Shown here piece by piece: positions 21,403 through 30,107 of a DNA stretch of 45,218 nucleotides (position 1 is the first letter of the stretch; each line of letters opens with the position of its first letter). The notes below the pieces were generated by a model that was not told the DNA's origin, searched no databases, and worked only from the letters and a program-made list of their open reading frames with translations. Made by a program: the position numbers and the translations under genes. The stretch covers positions 1-45,218 of the forward strand of contig JBOGJI010000049.1 in NCBI GenBank assembly GCA_050747865.1, written 5' to 3'. This DNA is from JBOGJI01 sp050747865 (GTDB taxonomy: Bacteria; Acidobacteriota; Thermoanaerobaculia; Multivoradales; JAHEKO01).

Positions 21403-21888
21403 ATGGCCACGAGCTTCTTCAACCGGTTGCGACGGGACACCCGCGGCCAGTCGGTGGCGGAGTTCGCCTTGGCGGCACCCGTCCTGATCCTCCTCCTCAT
21501 TGGCATCGTCGAGTTCAGCCGCCACTACTACGCGCGCCTCGGCATCCGGCAGGCGGTAGCGCAGGCGGCGCGCTTCCACGCCACCGGCCAGTCGCACCCC
21601 GACCCGGATGACCCTGGCGGCGGTTCCTTCGACGATCGGGCCGACTCGATCAAGCACACCATCGAAACCCGCGCCGCAGAGCTTGGCCTCGACGTAACTG
21701 GCATCGACGTTTCGACGCTCGGCGCCGACGGCAATCCGGTACCCGGTTCGGGTGCCGGCGCTGAGGGGGACGTCGTCCGCATCCAGGCCGATCTCAGCTT
21801 CCATTTCCTGGCTCTGAGCATCCTCGATCCGGACGGCGCCTTGAACTTCACGGTTGTTACGACATACAAGAATGAGCCGCGTTTCTGA
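21403..21888 (+). CDS. tadE: TadE-like minor pseudopilin
   Basis: A 161-residue protein with a basic N-terminus, 'RGQSVAEFALAAPVLILLLIGIVEFSR' (split after the Glu-Phe pair) forming the TadE prepilin-like helix at residues 15-40, and a soluble periplasmic rest. The G-QSxxEFA pattern is the pseudopilin processing site used by the TadV/CpaA peptidase. GAGGAGGG precedes the ATG at 21403. It is first in the Tad block and overlaps the next gene by 17 bases. Confidence 0.85.
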   Translation: MATSFFNRLRRDTRGQSVAEFALAAPVLILLLIGIVEFSRHYYARLGIRQAVAQAARFHATGQSHPDPDDPGGGSFDDRADSIKHTIETRAAELGLDVTGIDVSTLGADGNPVPGSGAGAEGDVVRIQADLSFHFLALSILDPDGALNFTVVTTYKNEPRF

Positions 21889-22426
21889 GCACTCTGAAGA
21901 CTTCCAGGACCTCGACGCGATCCGGCAGCAGGTCCGTGGAACCAGGCCACCTCGGCACCCCGCTGCGCGCGGGCAGAGCCTCGCGGAGCTCGCGCTCGTC
22001 CTCCCCCTCCTTCTCGTCCTGGTCTTCGGCATCCTGGAGATCAGCCGGCTGCTCGAGACCCGGCACACGATGTCCGCCCTCACTCGCGAGGGCGCGAACC
22101 TGGCGTCCCGGGGCACCTCGCTGGAGCGCGCCCTCACCGCCACAGAGGGCAGCACCTTGCTGAGTCTGGGATCCGGCGCCTGCGTCATCGTGACTGAGCT
22201 CGAGGTGAACGGCGGAGGCATCGAGATACCACGCCAGCTACCCGGCGACGGCTGTGAGGAGTTCAGTAGCAGAGTGGAAGGCGCCTACAACGAGGCGGGG
22301 CTTCGCGAAGGGAATACCTACTATGTCGTCGAGATCTTCGTGCGGTACGAGCCGTTCACACCATTTCGCCACCTCGAACTAGGGGTCGCCATCCCGGGGA
22401 CGCTTTATGACCGCTCGCTCTTCTGA
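21872..22426 (+). CDS. TadE/TadF-like minor pseudopilin
   Basis: A 184-residue protein. A polar leader of about 38 residues is followed by 'RGQSLAELALVLPLLLVLVFGILEISRL' (split at the Leu-Pro pair), again a G-QSxxE pseudopilin helix. A periplasmic domain follows that contains two cysteines which could form a disulfide. The start is ATG 21872 inside tadE, with ATG 21854 as an alternative; the 3' end overlaps the vWA gene. Together with the preceding gene it supplies the two minor pseudopilins needed for Tad pilus assembly. Confidence 0.8.
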   Translation: MSRVSEHSEDFQDLDAIRQQVRGTRPPRHPAARGQSLAELALVLPLLLVLVFGILEISRLLETRHTMSALTREGANLASRGTSLERALTATEGSTLLSLGSGACVIVTELEVNGGGIEIPRQLPGDGCEEFSSRVEGAYNEAGLREGNTYYVVEIFVRYEPFTPFRHLELGVAIPGTLYDRSLF

Positions 22427-23702
22427 TCCGCACCAGCGCGCTGTTCGCGCCATCGTTGGCGACGAAAGAGGAGCGGTCCTCGTCCTCGTCGCACTGGCTC
22501 TAATCATCGTCCTCCTCGCCTCGGCCGGCCTGGCGATCGACCTGGGACGCGGCTATGTCACGAAAGCCCGCCTCTCCCGTGCCGTCGACGCCGCGGCGCT
22601 CGCAGCAGCGCGAGCGCTCCGCACCGGCGAAGACGTCGCCCGGAGAGAGGCTCTGGCCGTAGCACTCGCGAACGAGGTGGTCGTCGCGGACGGAGACATC
22701 GGTTTCGGAACGAACGACCGAGGCGAGGACACCGTGGCGGTCTCGGCCCTCCAGAGGCTCCCCACGATATTCATGAAGGTGGTTGGGATCGACCGGATGG
22801 ACGTGCGCGCCTCCGCCGAAGCCGCCGTGCCACCGCTCGACATCGTGCTCGTCGTCGACATATCGAACTCCCTGTGCCTGGCCGATGCTTGGGGCAGCCT
22901 CGAATCTGCGGCCACGGGTTTCGTCGACCGATTCAATGACGACATCGACCAATTCGGACTCGTCTCCTTCCAGATAGTTGCAGCCGATCTCGTTGAGCTC
23001 GACCAGCCATTCAAGAATGAGGTGACAGGCCAGCTTGAGGCTCTACGCACTGCTGGTGACACCAACATCCAGGAGGGTCTCCGTCTGGCACGACTTCAGA
23101 TCACCAATCCCGCGCTGACGCGGCCCAACGCCGCCAAGGTCGTGGTCTTCTTCACCGACGGCCGTGCCACCGCCATGCGCGGGAACTTCGGTGGCCAGGA
23201 ACAGATCTTGGCGGCTCGCGGAACGACTCTGCACCGATTCGAAGATCCAGACGTCATTCCCCATGACGCTGTCGTGTACACCGGTAATGCCCCATCTGAT
23301 GTCTGTCCGGAAGGAGAGGGCGGAGAGAACACTATTGGCAACTGGCCCGGTGGGTGTGGCGGTTCCTCCTGTCTGGGTTGGACGCTGAGCGCGGCGCGGC
23401 AGGAGATGGGCCACCGAGGCCTTGAGGCGGCGGAGGCCATCCGTCAGGAAGATGTCCTTATCTATGTGATCGGGCTCGGCAACTTCGACGCGCCAAATGT
23501 TGAGCCGCCCGACCTCGACTATCTCTGCCAGGTGGCAAACACCGACGAGATCGCCAACCCTTCCGAGAACGCGGAGGACTGCGACGCGACCGTGAACAAC
23601 AGCCAACCAGAGGGCAAGGTCTACTTCGCCCCGACCAGCGCCGAGCTCCAGCAGGTCTTCCAGGATGTCGCGCGCGACCTCATTGTGCGGCTCGCGAGCT
23701 GA
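22407..23702 (+). CDS. tadG: TadG-like protein with N-terminal TadE-type helix and von Willebrand A domain
   Basis: A 431-residue protein. The N-terminal helix 'ERGAVLVLVALALIIVLLASAGLAIDLGR' (split at the second Ala-Leu) is the TadG/TadE-type anchor, followed by the Ala-rich 'DAAALAAARAL' segment typical of TadG. The vWA domain starts at about residue 143, and its MIDAS metal site is complete: 'DISNS', the Thr in 'AGDTNIQEGL' and the Asp in 'FFTDGRAT'. Several cysteines lie in a long insertion (residues 300-330). It probably acts at the cell surface or periplasm as part of the Tad apparatus and adhesion. Confidence 0.85.
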   Translation: MTARSSDPHQRAVRAIVGDERGAVLVLVALALIIVLLASAGLAIDLGRGYVTKARLSRAVDAAALAAARALRTGEDVARREALAVALANEVVVADGDIGFGTNDRGEDTVAVSALQRLPTIFMKVVGIDRMDVRASAEAAVPPLDIVLVVDISNSLCLADAWGSLESAATGFVDRFNDDIDQFGLVSFQIVAADLVELDQPFKNEVTGQLEALRTAGDTNIQEGLRLARLQITNPALTRPNAAKVVVFFTDGRATAMRGNFGGQEQILAARGTTLHRFEDPDVIPHDAVVYTGNAPSDVCPEGEGGENTIGNWPGGCGGSSCLGWTLSAARQEMGHRGLEAAEAIRQEDVLIYVIGLGNFDAPNVEPPDLDYLCQVANTDEIANPSENAEDCDATVNNSQPEGKVYFAPTSAELQQVFQDVARDLIVRLAS

Positions 23703-23724
23703 CCAGCGAACAGGGGAGACCAAG

Positions 23725-25551
23725 ATGACCAACCTCACAGGCAGCTTCCCGCCGCCCCGTCGCGACACCAACGCAGTGGGCGGCGGCGCAGCATCCGGCA
23801 ACGTTCCCGCACGCGGCGCGATGCCCCCTGAGCCGCGGAGCGGAGTCGATGAGGTTGAGCGGCTGCTTGCTGACGCCCGGGCACAGGTACAGCGGACCCT
23901 CGACGAGTCGATGACCAGGGCCGAGACACTGTTCGCGCAGCGCTGGAGCGCCTTGAGCGACCCCATGCTGGCCGCGATCCAGCACACCGTTGCCGACTTC
24001 ACCGGCATCTTCGAGGAAGCGGGCGGCGCGCGCCGGCGCCTGGTCCGCTTTGAGGCGCTCCTGCAGGAGCCGACGCCATGGATCGCTTCGGCAGACGCGG
24101 GGGCGCCGGAGGCGCTCCCCGCCCACGCAGAGCGCCACGAACGTCCGGCGGTGACACCTCAAGTTGTGGGGACCGAGCCGGCACCGGCAGCCGTGCCCGC
24201 ACAAGAGGCGCGGCCGGGCCTTTGGTCCAGGCTCAGGCCGCAGCCCCAGCTCGCGGCGGCCCCTCCTCCGGCGCCCGTCGGGCGAGCGACAACGGCCGTG
24301 ACAAACGATCCGCTCGGGCGGGTCGTGCGCCAGAAATGGCGCGGGGAGCCAGCGGCGCCGGCTCGACCCGCGACGGCCATCCGCTCGGATCGCTCCGGTG
24401 GCCGCGCCTTGCCAGTCGCGACAACCTTGCCTCGATGGCAACGAGGCCCGGTGACAGGATGGGCCGTCGCCGCGGGGCTGGCGATCCTCATTGGTGTGCC
24501 CACCGTCTACGGCTCGTGGCGCTGGCGCGCGGCAAGCGCCGGCGCGAGGCGCCCGTTGCTGGTCCAGCATTACCGCCCATACGGGGCGGTGCTCGCAGAG
24601 GGACTCCAGACGGACTCCGACGTCGTGCTGCTGACGTCGGAGCGGCAAGCCGCGGACACCGCACAGCTGCCGGTCGAAGGAGAGGGCGGGTCGACACCGG
24701 CACTCCCGGTTGCCACCGTCGTCGGCGGGCCGACGACGGTCCCGACAACCCCGGAGACGGTGACTCCGACCGCCGACGTCATCACGGTGAGCGGCCGAGA
24801 GACCGTGAGACTCGGGCGCGATTCGGCCCCGCTAGTGGTACCCGCCGAACCCGACCGAAGCGAGCCAGACTCCCGCCAGGCCGCCCTTACCCCCGCCCCA
24901 GTCCCGAAAACCGGTATCGTTGCAGAGCAGCCTCCAACCGCCAGCCCGGCCGCACCCACCTTGGTCGTGGAGGCGCCACGGGAAACCAGCGTCGAACTCC
25001 CGACACGGCCGGAGGCGGCGGCCGCAACCGCGGTGCCCGAGCCAGCGAGCTCGATCTCCGAGGCCGTCGCGGTGACCAGCCAGGAGACCGAGGAGCCCTG
25101 GCTCGAAGCGGTGCGTGCGCCGCAGCCCGCGGCACCGGCCGTCTCCGTCAACGACCGCGAGCCACCGCCGGTCACGCCAACGACATCCTCCGAGGCCCGC
25201 GCGGCGGCGCCGCAACCTGCCCCCGAAAGGCCGGCCGCGCGTCGGGGAGATCTGGTGAGCCTGACGGACGCCGGCGTCGTGCCTCCCGTCCGCACCGTCG
25301 AGCCGCGACCCGCGTATCCGCGCACCGCACTGGCCATGCGGCGCGAGGCCACCGTCGAGCTGCGGGTGCTCGTGGATGAGAATGGAAGGCCGCTGCAGAT
25401 AGAGCCAGTGGGAGACAGGGCTGGCCTCGGCTTCGATGAAGCAGCTCGCCGGGCCGTCCAGGACGCGCGCTGGCGGCCGGCCACCCGGCAAGGCGTCCCG
25501 GTCAAGGTGTGGATCCGGACGACCGTGTCTTTCCGGCTCCGTAGCGAATGA
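23725..25551 (+). CDS. Tad-locus protein with novel N-terminal domain, one TM helix and TonB C-terminal domain
   Basis: A 608-residue protein. Residues 1-115 start with 'PPPRRD' and contain the helical block 'DEVERLLADARAQVQRTLDES', shared with the next gene. A proline-rich cytoplasmic linker follows, then one membrane helix at about 244-262 and a long Pro/Thr/Ala-rich periplasmic stretch. Residues about 515-608 form a TonB C-terminal domain ('PAYPRTALAMRREATVELRVLV', split, then 'GFDEAARRAVQDARWRPA'). The topology N-in/TonB-out is that of TonB, but the large cytoplasmic domain is unusual and no ExbB/ExbD is nearby. It may link the outer-membrane secretin to the inner membrane machinery; this is inference. 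Confidence 0.75.
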   Translation: MTNLTGSFPPPRRDTNAVGGGAASGNVPARGAMPPEPRSGVDEVERLLADARAQVQRTLDESMTRAETLFAQRWSALSDPMLAAIQHTVADFTGIFEEAGGARRRLVRFEALLQEPTPWIASADAGAPEALPAHAERHERPAVTPQVVGTEPAPAAVPAQEARPGLWSRLRPQPQLAAAPPPAPVGRATTAVTNDPLGRVVRQKWRGEPAAPARPATAIRSDRSGGRALPVATTLPRWQRGPVTGWAVAAGLAILIGVPTVYGSWRWRAASAGARRPLLVQHYRPYGAVLAEGLQTDSDVVLLTSERQAADTAQLPVEGEGGSTPALPVATVVGGPTTVPTTPETVTPTADVITVSGRETVRLGRDSAPLVVPAEPDRSEPDSRQAALTPAPVPKTGIVAEQPPTASPAAPTLVVEAPRETSVELPTRPEAAAATAVPEPASSISEAVAVTSQETEEPWLEAVRAPQPAAPAVSVNDREPPPVTPTTSSEARAAAPQPAPERPAARRGDLVSLTDAGVVPPVRTVEPRPAYPRTALAMRREATVELRVLVDENGRPLQIEPVGDRAGLGFDEAARRAVQDARWRPATRQGVPVKVWIRTTVSFRLRSE

Positions 25552-25627
25552 GCAACGCCCGTGTTAGCATTACCGAATTGCCGCAGACCAAAGTACTTGT
25601 CCTAGAAGCGATCTGAGGGAGACGAAC

Positions 25628-26557
25628 GTGAGCAATCCCACGAGTAGCGTTCCACCCCCACGCCGCGACGTCACCGCCGGAGCCTCCGGCGACCCCTCCG
25701 GCGATCAGCCAACCCTGGGCAACCTGCCCCCGCCGCGGCGCGACCACGACGAGGTCGAGCGTCTGCTGGCCGACGCGCGGGTGCGCGTCCAGCAGACCCT
25801 GGATGAATCCGTGGCCAAGGCCGAGGAGCTGCTCGCGCAGCGCTGGACCACTGTGCGCGGGCGGCTGCTCGCCGAGATCCGGCGCACCCTCGCCGACCTC
25901 GCCGACCTCCTCGAGGGCATGGCCGAGGTACGGGATCGCTTGGTGGGGATCGAAGCGCTGCTCCAGCAGCACGATCCCGCGGCGGACCAGTCGCCGGAGC
26001 CCCTGCCGACCGGCCGCCGGCTCGCTTCAGTTCCACCGCTGCCGGCGCGACCGGACCGACCACCGCCGAGCGTGGTCTCACCGGAAGCGACCGAGGCATC
26101 GGCGCCGCCTGCACACCCAGGGCACGGCCAACCGACCGCCAGCCTGCCCCGACCCGGTGGAGCCGAGCCGGCCCCTGCGGCGCCACGGCAACCCCAGACT
26201 GCCGAGTCGGAGCCCGCCACGCAGACCCAACCGGCACCAGGGTCGACCCCCGGCGCCGACGCCTTCCAGCCAGACCGCGGCGCCGTACTGCTGCGCGTCG
26301 ATCCCGTGGCCGGATTCCAGGAGCTGATGCGGGTACAGGACGTCCTCGGCCGCATCGAAGGCATCCGCCAGGCGACCGCCGAGGCATACGAGCAGGGCGA
26401 GGCAAGGCTGCGCCTGGAGCTCTCCGCCCCGATGCGGCCTGCTGAGATCGCCACCGGCCTCCGGCACGGCCTGCAGCAACCCGCCGAGGTGCGCAACGCC
26501 TCGATCGAGGAGCGCACGTTGCAGATCACCCTGGGGGCCGGCTCAACCGCCCCTTGA
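25628..26557 (+). CDS. Tad-locus protein sharing the novel N-terminal domain, with a ferredoxin-like C-terminal domain
   Basis: A 309-residue protein, GTG start at 25628 after GAGGGAGA. Residues 1-115 carry two 'PPPRRD' motifs and 'DEVERLLADARVRVQQTLDES', about half identical to the N-terminus of the preceding gene over 75 residues. Residues 116-215 are a Pro/Ala-rich linker. Residues about 220-305 ('AVLLRVDPVAGFQELMRVQDVL', split by a loop, '...LRLELSAPMRPAEIATGL') look like a small alpha/beta domain of the kind that often mediates assembly. There is no signal peptide or TM helix, so it should be cytoplasmic and may partner with the TonB-like protein through the shared domain. No family recognised. 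Confidence 0.7.
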   Translation: MSNPTSSVPPPRRDVTAGASGDPSGDQPTLGNLPPPRRDHDEVERLLADARVRVQQTLDESVAKAEELLAQRWTTVRGRLLAEIRRTLADLADLLEGMAEVRDRLVGIEALLQQHDPAADQSPEPLPTGRRLASVPPLPARPDRPPPSVVSPEATEASAPPAHPGHGQPTASLPRPGGAEPAPAAPRQPQTAESEPATQTQPAPGSTPGADAFQPDRGAVLLRVDPVAGFQELMRVQDVLGRIEGIRQATAEAYEQGEARLRLELSAPMRPAEIATGLRHGLQQPAEVRNASIEERTLQITLGAGSTAP

Positions 26558-26604
26558 ACACGTCAGCAACGCCACAAGTCGTACAGAGTGCAAAGGAGGA
26601 ACGT

Positions 26605-26811
26605 ATGTCGACCAAGTCGCTGGGCGCCGGGTTCCGCTACTCGCGGGTGATGGCGTGGGCACCTGCCCTCATCCTCGTGGTAGGCCTTGTCTTCGTCCTC
26701 AGGGGAGACATGGTCACCGGACTCCTGGCAGCCGCGGCCGCAATCGTCTTCTGGTTCATCATCCGCCGCCGGAGGGTGGAGGTGGTATCGGAGGCTCCTC
26801 CAGCCGAGTGA
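26605..26811 (+). CDS. Small two-helix membrane protein, 68 aa
   Basis: The ATG at 26605 has a perfect AAAGGAGGA eight bases upstream. Two hydrophobic segments (about residues 14-31 and 36-51) are followed by an arginine-rich 'IIRRRRVEV' stop-transfer and an acidic tail. It ends the first Tad block, and its last 53 bases overlap the tail of the convergent spermidine synthase-like gene. Function unknown; probably an accessory membrane peptide of the locus. Confidence 0.65.
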   Translation: MSTKSLGAGFRYSRVMAWAPALILVVGLVFVLRGDMVTGLLAAAAAIVFWFIIRRRRVEVVSEAPPAE

Positions 26812-28978
26812 TCTCTCGCGCCGGCGATGCGGAGACTCCTCGCCGAATCAGGACCGACCAGATAGAAGATCGCTGGTCTGTCCAGAGCTCGCGCCTGTTC
26901 GGCAGCTCGCTCCATCCCGCGATGCGCAGACCCTGAAGGGACTGCCGGTGGCGCGCCATGGCCACCCAGTGGGACGGCACGGCGCCCTCGCCATCGCCAC
27001 GACCGTTGCGATGCAGGGCGGCCAAGCCCAGCTCCTCGGCGGCGGCGCGGAGCACCGGAGCGAGGTCGAGGTGACGGTTCGAGATGTTCAGGACGATCGT
27101 GCCGTTGCGCTCGATAGCCTCCAGATAGCGTTCCAGCGCCTCGAGCGTCAGGAGATGCACGGGGATCGCATCCGACGTGAAGGCGTCTATCACCAGGAGC
27201 CCGTAACGAGCGTGCGCATCGGCGAGGGTGAGGCGGCCGTCACCGAGCACGAACTCGACACTTGCGGCCGTGTCCTCGAGATAGGTGAACCTCTCCTTCG
27301 CAATCCGCACGACTGCGGGATCGATCTCGTGAAACACGATGGTCTGCTCCGGTCCGCCATATGCGGCGACGCTACCGGCCCCTAGCCCGACGACCCCCAT
27401 CACCTCGATGTTCTCGCGCAGCCGCATGACGTCGCCGAACGGCTCGTCGGGATGGTAGTAGCTGACGGCGCGACGCCGCGACGCCTCCGACGTCAGGTCC
27501 TGGCTGCCGTGCACTGTCGTGCCATGTAGAAGCTTGAGCAGGGATCCTGCCCGCGTCACCCGATACACACCGAAGAAGGTTCGATCGACGAGCTCGGCGT
27601 CTACGGCTTGCACGATCTGCGGCACCAACGCAACCAGGGTCACAGCGAGCCCAACGGCGCCGCTGCGCCCGAAACGCGTAAGCAGGGGTGCCAGGAGCGC
27701 GGCGACCACCGCGACCCGCAGCACCGCGCTGGCGGGCTGGGCTTTCAGGGAGCTCAGGAACAGAAGCGCCACCGGGATCGAGGCCAGGAGCATCGCCGCG
27801 GCCAGGCGTCCCGCTCGCGGCCACAGCGCAGCCCCGCGGACGATCTCCCGCCACTCGATAACCAGGCCCATGAACAGGGCAACGACGAGGCCGTATTCGA
27901 TCACTGTGGGGAATACCAGGGGCGCGACGAGCCCGTTGAACAGTCCTCCGAGGGCGCCACCAACGGCCACCACGAGATAGAACCGCGTGAGCTGCGAGGG
28001 AGGGGGGCGGTCCACCGCGAGCCGGCCGTGCGCGACCAGACCCCCAACGGCGACGAGGAGCACCTGGAGCGTGACCGACGTAGGAACACCGAACGTGGCT
28101 GGCGCCATCGCGACCGCCAGAGCCACCACTGCGGGGGCGAAGAAGTCCGCCGCGCGGAGAGCCGCAGGCCCGAAACGCGAGAACGCCGTGGTGAAGGTGA
28201 GCAGGTAGGTCGCCAGGGGCAGCACCCACAGGAGCGGTACGGCCGCGATGTCGGTGGAGAGCAGGCTGGTGGCGCCGAGCATGAGGCTAGAGGGCACGAA
28301 CGCCAGGAGCAGCCAGCGGCCGAGCCTGCGAGCCGGGATCGCTCTGCCTCGTTCCTGCGGGGTCCCTGGCGTCGGTTCCGCCGCACCGGGTCGTCTCCGC
28401 ATCACGAGCACGCAGGCCGCGACAAGGAGGAACGCCAGGACGTAGCCCACCGCCCAGAGGTGGGACTGCTCTTGGATGTCGAGGTATGGCTCGACCGCGA
28501 ACGGGTACAGGAGGAGTCCGCCCATGGACCCCAGGTTGCCCGCCGCATACAGGAAGTACGGATCGTGCGCACGACGGTGATCCGTCCACGAGAACCAGCG
28601 CTGCACCAGCGGGCCGGTGGTGGCGATCACCATGAAGGGCCCGGCGACCCCGACGGTCAGCGCCGTCAGCAGCTCGATGCTCGGCGCGATCACGGCACGG
28701 CCGGAGGGCACCACTGTGAGCCCGATGGGAAGGAGCGCCAGCGGCAGCGCCATCATGACGAGATGAACCCATGGCTGAGCCCGCCGATCGAGGCGGGTCG
28801 TCGTCACGTGTGTGTATCCGTAGCCGGCGAGCAGCACGCACTGGAAGAAGAGCATCGTGGTGGTCCAGACCTGCGGCGAGCCCCCGAACGCGGGCAGCAT
28901 CATGCGGGCGACCATCGGCTGCAGCAGGAAGAGCAGCGCGGCGGAGAGAACGGAGACTGCCGTGAACAGGATCGTCAT
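26759..28978 (-). CDS. Fused MFS-like membrane protein / spermidine synthase-like protein
   Basis: A 739-residue protein. The first 480 residues contain about twelve to fourteen hydrophobic helices beginning 'FTAVSVLSAALLFLLQPMVARMMLP', split after the Leu-Leu pair, the usual opening of 'fused MFS/spermidine synthase' proteins. The C-terminal 230 residues are a Rossmann methyltransferase-type domain with 'VMGVVGLGAGSVAAYG' (cofactor loop), 'FHEIDPAVVRIA', 'VLGDGRLTL' and 'LLVIDAFTSDAIP', matching the spermidine synthase fold. Whether it makes polyamines is unknown for this fused class. It interrupts the Tad locus on the opposite strand. The last ten residues (prolines and glycines) lie over the end of the small membrane gene. 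Confidence 0.88.
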   Translation of the reverse strand: MTILFTAVSVLSAALLFLLQPMVARMMLPAFGGSPQVWTTTMLFFQCVLLAGYGYTHVTTTRLDRRAQPWVHLVMMALPLALLPIGLTVVPSGRAVIAPSIELLTALTVGVAGPFMVIATTGPLVQRWFSWTDHRRAHDPYFLYAAGNLGSMGGLLLYPFAVEPYLDIQEQSHLWAVGYVLAFLLVAACVLVMRRRPGAAEPTPGTPQERGRAIPARRLGRWLLLAFVPSSLMLGATSLLSTDIAAVPLLWVLPLATYLLTFTTAFSRFGPAALRAADFFAPAVVALAVAMAPATFGVPTSVTLQVLLVAVGGLVAHGRLAVDRPPPSQLTRFYLVVAVGGALGGLFNGLVAPLVFPTVIEYGLVVALFMGLVIEWREIVRGAALWPRAGRLAAAMLLASIPVALLFLSSLKAQPASAVLRVAVVAALLAPLLTRFGRSGAVGLAVTLVALVPQIVQAVDAELVDRTFFGVYRVTRAGSLLKLLHGTTVHGSQDLTSEASRRRAVSYYHPDEPFGDVMRLRENIEVMGVVGLGAGSVAAYGGPEQTIVFHEIDPAVVRIAKERFTYLEDTAASVEFVLGDGRLTLADAHARYGLLVIDAFTSDAIPVHLLTLEALERYLEAIERNGTIVLNISNRHLDLAPVLRAAAEELGLAALHRNGRGDGEGAVPSHWVAMARHRQSLQGLRIAGWSELPNRRELWTDQRSSIWSVLIRRGVSASPAREITRLEEPPIPPPPSGGG

Positions 28979-29064
28979 AGCACCACCTTGGAGTGCGAAT
29001 CAGCACGATAACTCTTTGAAAGGCAGACACTTGCGGTAAGCATCACAGACCTCCATGGTTCCAC

Positions 29065-29093
29065 TTGACATCAGCACGCGGAGTCGCTACTAT
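29065..29093 (+). promoter_or_regulatory. Strong sigma70 promoter for flp and the main Tad operon
   Basis: TTGACA (29065-29070) and TACTAT (29088-29093) with a 17-base spacer, leaving a leader of about 140 bases before the pilin start. The 12 bases CACTTGACATCA around the -35 are identical to those of the promoter at 3706-3734. Confidence 0.75.
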
Positions 29094-29242
29094 ATTGGTC
29101 CAGCTACAATGGTATTTGCGTAGACACGCAATCCGGGGGGGACAAACCGCGGTCGGGGGAGGACGGAGCCTGCTCGCTCTTTGATCGAGCGCTCTCTTCC
29201 ACCGGACGCAGACAGAGGCCGCAAGGGCCCCAGGAGGAAACG

Positions 29243-29425
29243 ATGCAGAACCTCAAGAACCTCATGCACTCATTCTGGAGGGACGAGTCCGGCCAGGACC
29301 TGGCCGAGTACGCGCTCCTGATCGTGCTGATCGTCGTCGTCACGGCGGCCGCGATCCGCGCGTTGGGTCCCCCAATCAAGGCTGCGTTCGAAAGTGCCAC
29401 GGGTGAACTCGAGGGTGGTGGCTAG
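29243..29425 (+). CDS. flp: Flp/Fap-type major pilin
   Basis: A 60-residue Tad pilin precursor. The cleavage site is Gly17-Gln18 in 'DESGQDLAEYALLI', leaving a mature pilin with the conserved Glu5-Tyr6 pair required for processing and assembly, followed by one hydrophobic helix and a short Gly-rich end. An AGGAGG Shine-Dalgarno precedes the ATG at 29243. It is first in the operon behind a strong promoter and is followed by a stable hairpin, as expected for a gene needed in large excess over the machinery. Confidence 0.92.
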   Translation: MQNLKNLMHSFWRDESGQDLAEYALLIVLIVVVTAAAIRALGPPIKAAFESATGELEGGG

Positions 29426-29465
29426 GGCGTAGTTCGACACGCCTGATCGAGGGTAGCCCGGTGCG

Positions 29466-29497
29466 CGGCGGCGGGACGACACACCGTCCCGCCGCCG
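29466..29497 (+). terminator. Stable hairpin between flp and the prepilin peptidase gene
   Basis: A 13-base perfect stem (29466-29478 with 29485-29497) encloses the six-base loop ACACAC and can extend by a G-U and a C-G pair. No U-tract follows, so partial termination or 3' end stabilisation of the pilin mRNA is more likely than a full stop. Confidence 0.6.
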
Positions 29498-29528
29498 TGG
29501 CCTTCCGATCCCGACGGGCCAATCGGAC

Positions 29529-30098
29529 ATGGACCGCATCGTCGAGCTCGCTCCGGGACTCGGTACCGGACTGCTGGTGGCCGTATGCGCGGCGGCTGTC
29601 GTTTCCGACGTGCGCCGTCGGCGTCTCGCAAACTGGCTGACCATCGGGGCGCTCGTGGTCGCGCTGGCGCTTCGGTCGCCAGGAGGTTGGAGCGCGGTGG
29701 GCGCAGGACTGGGCTCGGCCGCGCTGGCCTTCGCATTCGGATTCCCGTTCTTCCTCCTCGGAGGATTGGGCGGCGGGGACGTGAAGCTGATGGCCGGCCT
29801 TGCGGCGTTCCTGGACCCGGACATGCTGGTGCCGGCAGCTCTGGTCATGGCGCTCACGGGGGGAGCGATGGCCGTGTTCGCCGCGGCGCGCAACCGGTCC
29901 CTGGGTCGGGTGGTGAGGAACGTCGGTACGATGCTCTTGACGTTCGTGACGTTCGGCCGGGGGGTCCTCTGGCTTGGGGAGAAGGAGGAGAGCGACGACG
30001 GCGCCTCCTCACCGGAGCCCTCTGCACCCGACGCGGTGACCAGCCCCTACGGCGTCGCGATCGCCGCAGGAGCCCTGGTGGGATGGTTTATACGATGA
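29529..30098 (+). CDS. cpaA: Prepilin peptidase TadV/CpaA (A24 family)
   Basis: A 189-residue inner-membrane aspartic peptidase that trims Flp and the TadE-like pseudopilins. The catalytic aspartates are Asp27 ('VVSDVRRRRLANW') and Asp84 ('GLGGGDVKLMA', the GxGD motif). The short form without the methyltransferase domain is typical for Tad systems. Six or so hydrophobic helices are present, plus a polar insertion (residues 150-170) before a last helix. Confidence 0.9.
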   Translation: MDRIVELAPGLGTGLLVAVCAAAVVSDVRRRRLANWLTIGALVVALALRSPGGWSAVGAGLGSAALAFAFGFPFFLLGGLGGGDVKLMAGLAAFLDPDMLVPAALVMALTGGAMAVFAAARNRSLGRVVRNVGTMLLTFVTFGRGVLWLGEKEESDDGASSPEPSAPDAVTSPYGVAIAAGALVGWFIR

Positions 30099-30107
30099 GG
30101 AGAACCG

